Below are positions 46,839-54,571 of a DNA stretch of 64,000 nucleotides, piece after piece. A program made the translations under genes and the position numbers. The first letter of the stretch is position 1. Each line of letters starts with the position of its first letter. The DNA lies in IMG/VR virus record IMGVR_UViG_3300027911_000012, positions 1 through 64,000 of that record; one strand, 5' to 3'. The stretch comes from a virus. A model generated the notes under the pieces. The model had not been told where the DNA came from, searched no databases, and worked only from the letters and a program-made list of their open reading frames with translations.

Positions 46839-48953
46839 TCACTGTACGGAACCTGTCCCGCCTTTCATTGCCGCCTGCATCACTTGCCGCATCTGCTCAT
46901 CGGTCAGCACCGACCTGAATTTCTCCAGTGGCGGTAGCGGCTCACCTTTCTCGGCGGCCTCTACCAATCTTCGTGCGATTCCGTTCTGAATACCGGTCTT
47001 TTCGACTGTCGGTAATGCGTTCATCTCAGCGGGGGTGACTGCCCCGGCAGCCGATTTTCCTTTGGCTTCCATAATGCGGCTCAGTATCTCGGGCGCTAGC
47101 TCGCCGCCCGCTGCCCATCCTACCATCGGGTGACCTACGACGCTGCCTGCTAAGGCCCCACCCAGTTTACCCACAATTTTGGCTGCCGCCTTCGACATCA
47201 TTCCGAGTTTGCGCGCTGCGGCTTCCGGTCGCTCAACGGATTTCAACTCCGGCGATTCAGGCACGGCCTTATGAGGCAATTCCGGTTTAGCCGGTGCCAC
47301 CCCTTCCTTGGGTGGTTCTGCCGACGGCTCCTTCGGTGTCTTTACCTTGACCTTGGCTGCGGCTTTCGCTTCACTCTCTAGCTGAGTGGCTTTCGACAAC
47401 AACGTCGAGTCAGCACCGTACTGCTTGTACTTTTCCAACTGCTTGGCGATGTATTCGTTGCCGACTCCCAGAATTTTCGGCTCCAGATAATTGGGGTCGA
47501 GCTGCTCGAACGCCATCGATAGCGGGCTCTTGACACGGTGTTTGCCAACTTTGATCTTCCCTTCCCAGTCGGTCAGGAATTGTCCTTCGTCGGCTTTGAG
47601 CGCCTCGTACTCGGACACCAGATCGCGGATCGGCGCGCCGCCGGATGCCGTATACAACGGGTGCTGGTTAGCCATCCGGTCTTTGATGCCGTCAACGATC
47701 TGCTTATCGAGAGCGGCGCGCACGTCTTCAAGGGCGTGATACATGTTGCCCGGTAAGCCGCCTTTGATGATCCGACGCGCAACCGCAGAGTAGTGTGCTC
47801 GCAAAGTCTCAATCGGAATCGGACTCTGCCCCGGTACGGCCTGCTTGGTGCCATCTGGCGCTGTCTCGAACTCCTGCACGCCTAGCTCATGAAGCAGATT
47901 ATTGAACTCCGGCAGGCTACCGGGAGCGCCGCGCAACTGCTTGGCCTTGGCTTCCTCAATGGCATCGAACACCCCCTTGGGGTCGCGGGATATCCCAGCT
48001 ACGTCCTTGTTCCAGACACTCCAGCGCCCGTTAAGAGCCTTGCGTCCGGTTTCGTAAGTCTGCTTGAGGTTGTCGTATACGGATTTGACCGTGTCCTTGA
48101 CTCCCTTTGCCAATGTCTGCGCGCGCTGGGCAGCGTCACGGGACTCGACTTCGGCTTTCCGGTAATCGCTCCATTCCTTGATCCACTTGGCACGGGCTTC
48201 ACTGGATTTCTCGGCGTGGGTCTTGGCCTCCTGTTCGTATTTGGCCACGTTCTCGGTGTGCTCGCGTTTGGCTTCGTCGAACGACTTGGTGATTTTGTCG
48301 TTATACACCTTGGCGTCGGCCGAAAAGCCCTCGTTGGCCTTGTCGAGAGCTTTTGTGTACGCCGGATCGGGAGTTGTGGCTTTAGGTGCCGGGGACTCGC
48401 CCGGCTTGAACGTCTTGTTTCCGGGGGCGCGCATTTCAGCCAGTTCCGGGAACAGCAGCACAACGTCGCCCACCAGCGCCGCAGGGTCGTGGGCATACTG
48501 TTTGGCCTGATCGATTACTATTCGAGGGCCGATAGTGACAGCGCCTACGGCTTTCCCTAGCGTCTTGGACCCCAAAATCGGTTCCGCGTCCGCGCCCGTC
48601 ATGTGCCGTCTGCCCGCAGTGGCCTCGTCTAGTTCTTTCTGGGCTTCGGCCTTGGCTTTTGGTGTCGTCAGACCGCTCTGGTACGACGCAGTGTGCCCCT
48701 CGATGGCGTTCGGGATCATGGAAGCGGTCTGTCGTATACGCTCACCGACGCGTTCCGAGAACGACGGAGGAGCAAGCTCTTTGGGGACGGCAGGCTTCGG
48801 CGCAGATTTCGGATCGGGGACTGCCAAGTCGGAATACTGCGGGTACTTGGCGAGAACCTTCTTGGTCAGCGTGGCGTCGTCCATGTCGTCGTACACGCCG
48901 GGGTGGGCGTTACGAATCTTATCGACTAACGGATTGAGCGCCGTGGACGACAT
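46839..48953 (-). CDS. Probable internal virion/ejection protein
   Basis: 704 residues. The N-terminus (NAHPGVYDDMDDATLTKKVL then KYPQYSDLAVP) is a pattern typical of phage internal or DNA-ejection proteins. A long Lys/Glu/Ala coiled-coil (about 210-330), a globular middle and a Gly/Ala-rich hydrophobic stretch (about 585-625, GKLGGALAGSVVGHPMVGWA) follow. Three such long proteins in a row (with 48956 and 50753) mirror the ejectosome genes of podoviruses. No lytic transglycosylase motif is seen. Confidence 0.65.
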   Translation of the reverse strand: MSSTALNPLVDKIRNAHPGVYDDMDDATLTKKVLAKYPQYSDLAVPDPKSAPKPAVPKELAPPSFSERVGERIRQTASMIPNAIEGHTASYQSGLTTPKAKAEAQKELDEATAGRRHMTGADAEPILGSKTLGKAVGAVTIGPRIVIDQAKQYAHDPAALVGDVVLLFPELAEMRAPGNKTFKPGESPAPKATTPDPAYTKALDKANEGFSADAKVYNDKITKSFDEAKREHTENVAKYEQEAKTHAEKSSEARAKWIKEWSDYRKAEVESRDAAQRAQTLAKGVKDTVKSVYDNLKQTYETGRKALNGRWSVWNKDVAGISRDPKGVFDAIEEAKAKQLRGAPGSLPEFNNLLHELGVQEFETAPDGTKQAVPGQSPIPIETLRAHYSAVARRIIKGGLPGNMYHALEDVRAALDKQIVDGIKDRMANQHPLYTASGGAPIRDLVSEYEALKADEGQFLTDWEGKIKVGKHRVKSPLSMAFEQLDPNYLEPKILGVGNEYIAKQLEKYKQYGADSTLLSKATQLESEAKAAAKVKVKTPKEPSAEPPKEGVAPAKPELPHKAVPESPELKSVERPEAAARKLGMMSKAAAKIVGKLGGALAGSVVGHPMVGWAAGGELAPEILSRIMEAKGKSAAGAVTPAEMNALPTVEKTGIQNGIARRLVEAAEKGEPLPPLEKFRSVLTDEQMRQVMQAAMKGGTGSVQ

Positions 48954-48955
48954 AG

Positions 48956-50731
48956 CTACCGTATACCGAGAGGATCGTTGGGGTCGGCGGGCTTGGACGG
49001 ATTCCGTTTACGCTTAGCGCTGTCGCCCCCTGTATCGCCCGCGCCCCCTTTCCCCAGGTTCGGATTGATCGCTCCGGCGGTCTTCATGATGCCCTGAATC
49101 GATGCAATCGTGGCATCCGGGTTCTTCTGCAAGTCCCCAATAATGTTCTCGAACGCTTCTTGAGCGCTCCTTGACCGGAATCCGTGCATGGCGGGCTGTA
49201 GGGCCGCAAACGTCTTTAGTTCCGACTGTAATCCAGCCAGCTTAGGGTCGCCGATTGGTGTGTTGATGCCGTGCTTCTTGACCCAAGCCGCCAATGTCCC
49301 CAGTTGCTCACGGTTGGCCTGTATGTCTTTAATCAAATCGCCGCCGGCGCGGGACACGGCTCCGGCTTGCACTTCCTCGTGACCGTACGCGCCTGACGCG
49401 CTTGAGCCCACGGGTATATCGTAATTCCTCGTGATCGGGTTCCAGCGCATAATCGTGGGAATGCCGCGATCATCGATGACTGTTTGCGTCTTGGTTTCCT
49501 GTACCTGACCGATTACGGACGCGTAGTTCGGCTGCTGGTACAGCATCGTTCCCGCCGGTGCCTTGCTGCCATCTGCCAGCAGTAAATCACCTTCATGGGA
49601 CACTTTGCCCGCTGCCTGCTTGCCGTCGGGGAGTTTCAGTGTAGCCGCTCGCTCTGCCGGCGGATGCTCGGCGGCAATGGCTTTGGCAAGTTGTTGTGCA
49701 GCCGGGTCCGTGGCCGGATCTCGACCGTTGTCAACTGCGTCTTGGACGGCGTCAGCGTATTTCTGCTGCACGGACGTGCCGCGCATTCCCGCACCACCGT
49801 AGTGACTGGTGATGACCTTTTTGATCGTATCGTCGTCGAGCCCGGCAGCCTTGAGTCCTGACCGCATCCCGCGAACCTGAGCACTCTCTTTTCCCTCTTC
49901 TCCGGCGGTTGCCTGATTACGATAGGCGTCGAGTTTCTTCTTGTCGTCGGCGTTGATTGTGCCTTCCCGCTCGGCTTTTTCCAGAGTGGCTACGTCTAGT
50001 TTGGACGCTGTCGTGATTCCAGCTAACTGCTGCTCGCCCGCCGCGTTCTGTTTCGCCCGCTTGTATTCCGGTGACGCGTAATACCGTCCGGCAATCCGGT
50101 ACCACGGGGTCGCATGGCTCGTCATCAGGAATATTCCTTTTACTTTTTCTTTCGGGTCGGGAGACGTAAGCATGACCGCTATTTCCTGCTGACTGGGTTG
50201 ACCGCCATTTGCTCCCGCTTGATCACCCCCTTTAGCATTCCCACTTTTCTTGCCCTTTTTACCCTTATCTTGTCCTTCGACGTAATTGCTGTACATCGTC
50301 AGCATCTGCTGTCGCGCCGCATCTGCACCAGCCAACGCCGCCTGCGCTTCCGGGGACTTTGGATCGGCACCGTTCTTGATCAGGCTGACGTAAGCGTCCC
50401 CGGAGGTCTGGGCGGCATACTGCAACCCCTGCATGAGTCGGTTGAGTTTGTACGTGTCCTGCTCTTGCTTGGCCTGTCGCCCTTTCATGATGCCCTTGAG
50501 GACGGAATCGCCAATATAGGCGGCGCTAGCGGCCTTGGCAGCGCCGTTATTGCCCCACATTGAGGGTGCAGGTTTGTCGGGGGCGTTGGCGAGCGGGTTA
50601 GCCGGAGGCGATGTAATCGGCGGCGGTACCGATGACGATTCCGGAGCCTCGTAGGGCTTCGTGGGATCGAATACGGGTGCCCCTACTGGGGCTTGCTCGC
50701 TCCACGGCTGTGGTTGTTGGTTGGTAGGCAT
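48956..50731 (-). CDS. Probable internal virion protein
   Basis: 591 residues. Pro-rich disordered start (1-60), Ala/Lys/Gln-rich helical segments and a basic tail. AAGGA lies 8 nt before ATG 50731. Sits between two other probable internal proteins. Function is inferred from composition and context only. Confidence 0.6.
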   Translation of the reverse strand: MPTNQQPQPWSEQAPVGAPVFDPTKPYEAPESSSVPPPITSPPANPLANAPDKPAPSMWGNNGAAKAASAAYIGDSVLKGIMKGRQAKQEQDTYKLNRLMQGLQYAAQTSGDAYVSLIKNGADPKSPEAQAALAGADAARQQMLTMYSNYVEGQDKGKKGKKSGNAKGGDQAGANGGQPSQQEIAVMLTSPDPKEKVKGIFLMTSHATPWYRIAGRYYASPEYKRAKQNAAGEQQLAGITTASKLDVATLEKAEREGTINADDKKKLDAYRNQATAGEEGKESAQVRGMRSGLKAAGLDDDTIKKVITSHYGGAGMRGTSVQQKYADAVQDAVDNGRDPATDPAAQQLAKAIAAEHPPAERAATLKLPDGKQAAGKVSHEGDLLLADGSKAPAGTMLYQQPNYASVIGQVQETKTQTVIDDRGIPTIMRWNPITRNYDIPVGSSASGAYGHEEVQAGAVSRAGGDLIKDIQANREQLGTLAAWVKKHGINTPIGDPKLAGLQSELKTFAALQPAMHGFRSRSAQEAFENIIGDLQKNPDATIASIQGIMKTAGAINPNLGKGGAGDTGGDSAKRKRNPSKPADPNDPLGIR

Positions 50732-50752
50732 TATGTGATCCTTCTTTACGTC

Positions 50753-51349
50753 TTACGCGAACATCAGCATCATGGCCGCGTCACTGGCTGCCGAGCTGGC
50801 CGCGCCGAGTTGCTGTCCCTTTTCCTGCGCTTGGATTTGCTGCTCTTGGAGCTGCATACCGCCCAGAGACGACCATCCGCTCAGGGACTGCCCGAGAGCG
50901 CCAGACGCTAACCCGGTTGCTGTTTGGGATTCCCCAATACCTTGACCGGCGATTTTACCTAACGATGCCGGAGCGGCCTGGACAGCACCACTTGCAGACC
51001 CTGCAATCTGCGCCCCGCGGTTTACGTCAACTTGTTCGAGAGCGAGATTTTTCTCGCCACCGGCGGGTGCGTTGTCCATAATGTTCTTCTTGGCCCCCGC
51101 CGCAGCCTGTGACGTTTGCTGGGCCTGCGGCGCTATCGCGCGCATGATGGCACCGGGGTCACCCGAGGCCAGTGTCTGGTAGTAGTTCTCGGCGGTGACG
51201 AGACCGGGCTCCGTCAGCGAGAACAGTTGATCGGATTGCTGTGTCTGTTGATTGACGAGAGCCGCCAACGCGTTCTGGTCGGCGGTCATGCCGGACGTGA
51301 CCTGTGGCGACGGGGCAGTGGTACTGCTGCCCTTGTTCATGATGCCCAC
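50753..51349 (-). CDS. Small Ala/Gln-rich probable internal virion protein
   Basis: 198 residues from GTG 51349 (GAGG 8 nt upstream). Almost entirely Ala, Gln, Gly and Ser with a helical core; the end ASDAAMMLMFA is hydrophobic. Composition and position match the smallest of a podovirus internal-protein set. It follows the acyltransferase gene by 69 nt, making it a possible acylation target. Confidence 0.55.
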   Translation of the reverse strand: MGIMNKGSSTTAPSPQVTSGMTADQNALAALVNQQTQQSDQLFSLTEPGLVTAENYYQTLASGDPGAIMRAIAPQAQQTSQAAAGAKKNIMDNAPAGGEKNLALEQVDVNRGAQIAGSASGAVQAAPASLGKIAGQGIGESQTATGLASGALGQSLSGWSSLGGMQLQEQQIQAQEKGQQLGAASSAASDAAMMLMFA

Positions 51350-51418
51350 GAGAGTTTCCTCGCAGCTATTGTAGCCTAATCTGTCAATGTGGTAAAACGG
51401 TTACCCAGTCCAGTCTCG

Positions 51419-52156
51419 TTACAGGCTGACGCAGTCCGTGAGCACTTTCTCAACGTACCGGGCAAACACCGACCGCTCCAGCACACTATGGTAACTGTCC
51501 ACCATTTTGGTGCCGTCAAACAGGAACGCCGGGATGGGTTCAGCTAGCGTGCGCGTGCCGAATTGCGCTAGAAACTTCCGCGTGAGCCGGTTCCACGGAT
51601 ACGACTGGCCTTGCAAGGTGAGCAGGTTGAATTTGTGAAAAAAGTATACGCCCATGAGCATGGTGCACACGACCGCTTCCGGTGTGCGGTAAGCTGGCTT
51701 GAATATCGTGTACCCGATCAAAGCCGTCCGACCGGGATCTGGATCGAACTTACCGACAGGTGGACCCGCCACAATGGAGGGGAAGGCGAACCCGATTACG
51801 TCGAACGATCCTGAGTCGTCGGACTCGGATTCGCCTTCTTGGGCGGTGGGGTTATGGGGAAGGTCATTGGGGCTATCTTTGTCAACACAGAACAGGAGTA
51901 ACGGCGACCGCGAATGCAGATAGGAACACACCGCGTCCGCCGAGAGGTCGGCCATGCCACAGCATAACTCAGACAGCGTACCGTAAGGCCGCGACGGGGC
52001 CGACGCCAGACACGCTTGGTACAATTCGTCGTAAATGAAATGCTGCCCGAAAGTAGCGGTGTCGGTATGGTCGTATACGCGCACGAAGCAGTTCCCGAAA
52101 CGGTAGTCGGGCGCGAACGTCGAGAACACGTCAATATGGGAATTAGCGTCAAGCAT
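51419..52156 (-). CDS. GNAT-like acyltransferase
   Basis: 245 residues. The C-terminal 100 residues follow the GNAT layout: a beta strand (TALIGYTIFKPA), a helix, a strand-helix (FFHKFNLLTLQG), and a final block (FGTRTLAEPIPAFLFDG then MVDSYHSVLERSVFARYV) like the last strands of N-acyltransferases. A clear Q/RxxGxG/A loop is not obvious. The start overlaps the end of the acyl carrier protein gene by 8 nt, arguing for an acyl-ACP donor, as in GNAT-fold toxin-activating acyltransferases. The acceptor is unknown; neighbouring virion proteins are candidates. Confidence 0.65.
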   Translation of the reverse strand: MLDANSHIDVFSTFAPDYRFGNCFVRVYDHTDTATFGQHFIYDELYQACLASAPSRPYGTLSELCCGMADLSADAVCSYLHSRSPLLLFCVDKDSPNDLPHNPTAQEGESESDDSGSFDVIGFAFPSIVAGPPVGKFDPDPGRTALIGYTIFKPAYRTPEAVVCTMLMGVYFFHKFNLLTLQGQSYPWNRLTRKFLAQFGTRTLAEPIPAFLFDGTKMVDSYHSVLERSVFARYVEKVLTDCVSL

Positions 52157-52403
52157 TGACAGACTTGGCTTTCAGTCGGGCCTCGACGACGTTGGCCAGA
52201 TCGCGACACGTCTGCATGGTGGCGGGATCGTAGTCGATATCGCCCACGGCTGGATACTGGATTTCGATCGACATCGCGACCGACGACAGGTCAAGCGAAT
52301 CCAGCCCAAGATCGTCTACGATGTTGGAATCGGCGGTCGCTGGCTTATTGCCCTGTTCCGCGCAAATCACGATAATGGAGTCGAGAACACTAGCGTCAGA
52401 CAT
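52149..52403 (-). CDS. Acyl carrier protein
   Basis: 84 residues with the canonical DSL motif: DDLGLDSLDLSSVAMSIE, Ser36 being the expected 4'-phosphopantetheine site. Helical and acidic, the usual ACP length. AGGAG lies 6 nt before ATG 52403. ACPs carry acyl chains as thioesters for acyltransferases; here the only partner in sight is the overlapping GNAT-like gene. No phosphopantetheinyl transferase is seen, so the host enzyme would have to charge it. An ACP gene inside a phage virion block is unusual. Confidence 0.85.
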   Translation of the reverse strand: MSDASVLDSIIVICAEQGNKPATADSNIVDDLGLDSLDLSSVAMSIEIQYPAVGDIDYDPATMQTCRDLANVVEARLKAKSVNA

Positions 52404-52412
52404 TGGTCTCTC

Positions 52413-52787
52413 CTACGCTCGCCCTATCAGGCCGCCGTGTCCGCCCTGCCCCGGCGCTGGCGGCATCCCGCCCGTCAACACCTGTTTCATGGACTGCTCC
52501 AAGGCCGTCGCCGCCGCGTCCAGATTTGCCGCCGCCGTGTACGTCTGCTGGTGAATCTGGAACCCCGCGCCGGCGTTATTGCCGTCGCCGATGGCCGCGT
52601 ACCGCATTGAATTCGCCAGTAACGCGTGCAGTATGTTGGTGACTTGACGCAGGATTTTGGCGTGCCGAGACCGTGGGATGTCGGCAGAGAACTGGACAGT
52701 GATAGTTTCGGTAATCGAGTCTTTCGGTGCAGGCGCGCTGGGCTCGGGGATGATCTCGTCAATCGTAGTATTGGTGTCGTCGCTCAA
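52413..52787 (-). CDS. Hypothetical protein of the ACP cassette
   Basis: 124 residues from TTG 52787, overlapping the upstream stop (TTGA) with GGAGG 6 nt before it. Disordered acidic N-terminus; a helical middle (HAKILRQVTNILHALLANSM) and an Ala-rich helix (AAANLDAAATALEQSM); Gly/Pro tail. No family. Cotranscribed with the RHH, ACP and acyltransferase genes. Confidence 0.6.
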   Translation of the reverse strand: MSDDTNTTIDEIIPEPSAPAPKDSITETITVQFSADIPRSRHAKILRQVTNILHALLANSMRYAAIGDGNNAGAGFQIHQQTYTAAANLDAAATALEQSMKQVLTGGMPPAPGQGGHGGLIGRA

Positions 52788-52996
52788 TTGGCACCTCCAG
52801 TAGCGGTCTTCTTGCCAACTCGATCGCACTGCATCCAGTGATCGAGTGCTTGATCGAGAATCTCAGACGGTTTCCGGTATCCGAGTTCCTTGCCGCGCTT
52901 GAGAATCGCCTTCCGCGTCTTGTCGGACACCCGCATCGAGATCACGGAGTTCAGCTTGTTGGGCTTTGGTTTGGATTTTGATTTCACGGTAGTCAT
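52784..52996 (-). CDS. Ribbon-helix-helix regulator
   Basis: 70 residues from ATG 52996. A Lys-rich start, then LNSVISMRVSDKTRKAILKR and YRKPSEILDQALDHWM, the strand-helix-helix of Arc/CopG proteins. First gene of the ACP cassette, with its own TTGACA promoter; the ATG lies 8 nt after the -10, so the mRNA is nearly leaderless. It probably represses its own cassette. Confidence 0.7.
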   Translation of the reverse strand: MTTVKSKSKPKPNKLNSVISMRVSDKTRKAILKRGKELGYRKPSEILDQALDHWMQCDRVGKKTATGGAN

Positions 52997-53004
52997 CGAC
53001 TGCA

Positions 53005-53033
53005 AATGTATACGCGAGACGCGCCGATGTCAA
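53005..53033 (-). promoter_or_regulatory. Promoter of the RHH-ACP-acyltransferase cassette
   Basis: On the minus strand TTGACA (53028-53033), 17-nt spacer, TACATT (53005-53010); TATACA two bases upstream is an alternative -10. Start of transcription near 52998, 2-3 nt before ATG 52996. It lies inside the virion block, making the cassette independently controlled. Confidence 0.6.
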
Positions 53034-53048
53034 GAGAAATGTATACGG

Positions 53049-53336
53049 CTATTCTGGAATGTCGAACCGTAGTCCATGCCAGCCGATGATTTCATCTTTC
53101 GCCAGCATCCGGCGTTTGTGCCGAGCCAGCATTTTTGCGCTCACACTGTCCAGCCATTTCTGGATGTCGCCACCGAAACTGGACTCCAGTGCCGTGGCCT
53201 CGATGCCGTGGGTCTCTGGTACGCCCTCAAGCTCAGTTCCGTCGTCGCGGGTTTCGACTACGCGACAGTTGACGCTGTGGTGCCCGGTAATCGGGTTCAG
53301 TCCTGTCGAGATCACGTGAAGCTGGTATTTCGGCAT
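53049..53336 (-). CDS. Hypothetical protein
   Basis: 95 residues, beta-rich first half, helical basic second half (KMLARHKRRMLAKDE). Abuts the fibre-like gene upstream. No known family. Confidence 0.6.
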   Translation of the reverse strand: MPKYQLHVISTGLNPITGHHSVNCRVVETRDDGTELEGVPETHGIEATALESSFGGDIQKWLDSVSAKMLARHKRRMLAKDEIIGWHGLRFDIPE

Positions 53337-53338
53337 GT

Positions 53339-54313
53339 CTACAATCTCCGGATTACAGCGGTTGCCACCCCGTTCTGAGGTGAAGTCGCGCCTGCTGCTG
53401 AATTCAGAACGTCGATGCCACCGCTATTCAGCACCACGACGGCAATAATCGTCGTTCCATCGTGACTACCGCCGACTCTCTCCGACCATGTGTCGGCACC
53501 GACACCGGACACCAGTCCCAGAAAACTCTGTCCCGCCGATATCGTGTAGTAATAGACCCCGCCTACGCTAATGCTGCCTCCGGGTGCCGTCGGCCCCGCA
53601 TTCGGGCCGCCTTGGAAATACGTGAACGTGTCTGGGGACGATACCGTCAATACCGAGAACGCGCCGTCGAACGATGGATCGGGTGCACCGGACACACTGA
53701 AACCCTCGTTTACGGACAACCCGTCCGGCGTTGTGGTTACGGCGGTCACGATATTGCCGGAACGCGTCAGGCTGGAAATTGCAATCGACGTTGGTAACGC
53801 CAGCGTGTCTGTGCGAGACGCGTATGGTGTCGCCGTGCCGTCTACACGCTGAAAGAACCCGGCGCTGACGGTAACGGGAATGGTGCCGCCGCTGACGGAA
53901 CCATACGAGATTGTAGACGTATTCGACGTGGGACTTGTGTTCGCGATATCGTTCAAGAACGATGATGTGCGTTCCCGCTGGTCTGGATTCGACAACTGCC
54001 GGTACGTTTGCAGTGTCTGTTTTCCTAAAGCATTGAATGCTGCCGCCAGTGCCTGCGGACCGTAATTGGACGACGCGAACGCCTGCGTGACGACATCGTT
54101 GGGGGACTCGGCGGCACCGACGTTGATGATTTTGTGCCCGGCCAAATCCAAATGATTCGATAAAGAAATTGGCCCGTTGACGCCGCGAAGTACATCCAGT
54201 TGCTGCTGATAGCTGGATAGAATCTGGTTCAGCAACGACAGTGACTCGTCCTCAAGATCGGACTTCTTGAGAATGACGTTCGGGACGGGAGTGACGGTAG
54301 AGTTAGCGCCCAT
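53339..54313 (-). CDS. Tail appendage protein
   Basis: 324 residues. The N-terminus (helix, then LSNHLDLAGHKIINVGAAES) is the pattern of phage fibre/baseplate adaptors. Residues about 170-225 form a module (LTRSGNIVTAVTTTPDGLS to FDGAFSVLTVSSPDTFTY) that recurs in the 58747 gene product. A Gly-rich beta C-terminus follows. Likely virion surface protein. Confidence 0.65.
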   Translation of the reverse strand: MGANSTVTPVPNVILKKSDLEDESLSLLNQILSSYQQQLDVLRGVNGPISLSNHLDLAGHKIINVGAAESPNDVVTQAFASSNYGPQALAAAFNALGKQTLQTYRQLSNPDQRERTSSFLNDIANTSPTSNTSTISYGSVSGGTIPVTVSAGFFQRVDGTATPYASRTDTLALPTSIAISSLTRSGNIVTAVTTTPDGLSVNEGFSVSGAPDPSFDGAFSVLTVSSPDTFTYFQGGPNAGPTAPGGSISVGGVYYYTISAGQSFLGLVSGVGADTWSERVGGSHDGTTIIAVVVLNSGGIDVLNSAAGATSPQNGVATAVIRRL

Positions 54314-54316
54314 AGA

Positions 54317-54571
54317 TTAACCGTTCCAGAAATCGCGTTCGTCCTCGCTCAACCTGACGATGTCTTCCAGTCTCGTCACCCGCCAGTTCGCGCTCAAATA
54401 CCGGTCGTAGCAATTGTTGCACATGATACCGACACCGCCGATTAACCACACGCCGGGACGGCGGCATTTGCGCGAGTTGTCACCCGAGATGCCGATGCAC
54501 TGGTACTGGTGTTGATGCAGTCGTGTCGGGCGGGCCGGCGTAATCTGCGACTGTGCCGCGCTCGCGCTCAA
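54317..54571 (-). CDS. Small zinc-binding virion-region protein
   Basis: 84 residues from TTG 54571, overlapping the large tail gene's stop (TTGA) with GAAGGG 8 nt upstream. YQCIGISGDNSRKCRRPGVW and CNNC suggest a zinc site in a short beta fold. Role unknown. Confidence 0.55.
   Translation of the reverse strand: MSASAAQSQITPARPTRLHQHQYQCIGISGDNSRKCRRPGVWLIGGVGIMCNNCYDRYLSANWRVTRLEDIVRLSEDERDFWNG

Noticed and set aside
46734-46937. Plus-strand frame before the ejection-protein end
   Set aside because: The start is plausible, but half of it is antisense to the better-supported 46839 gene and no ribosome site or promoter is seen.
36912-53012. GTATAC/TGTATACA as a shared operator
   Set aside because: It appears upstream of several genes but is also common inside coding sequence (Val-Tyr codons), so it is not specific.
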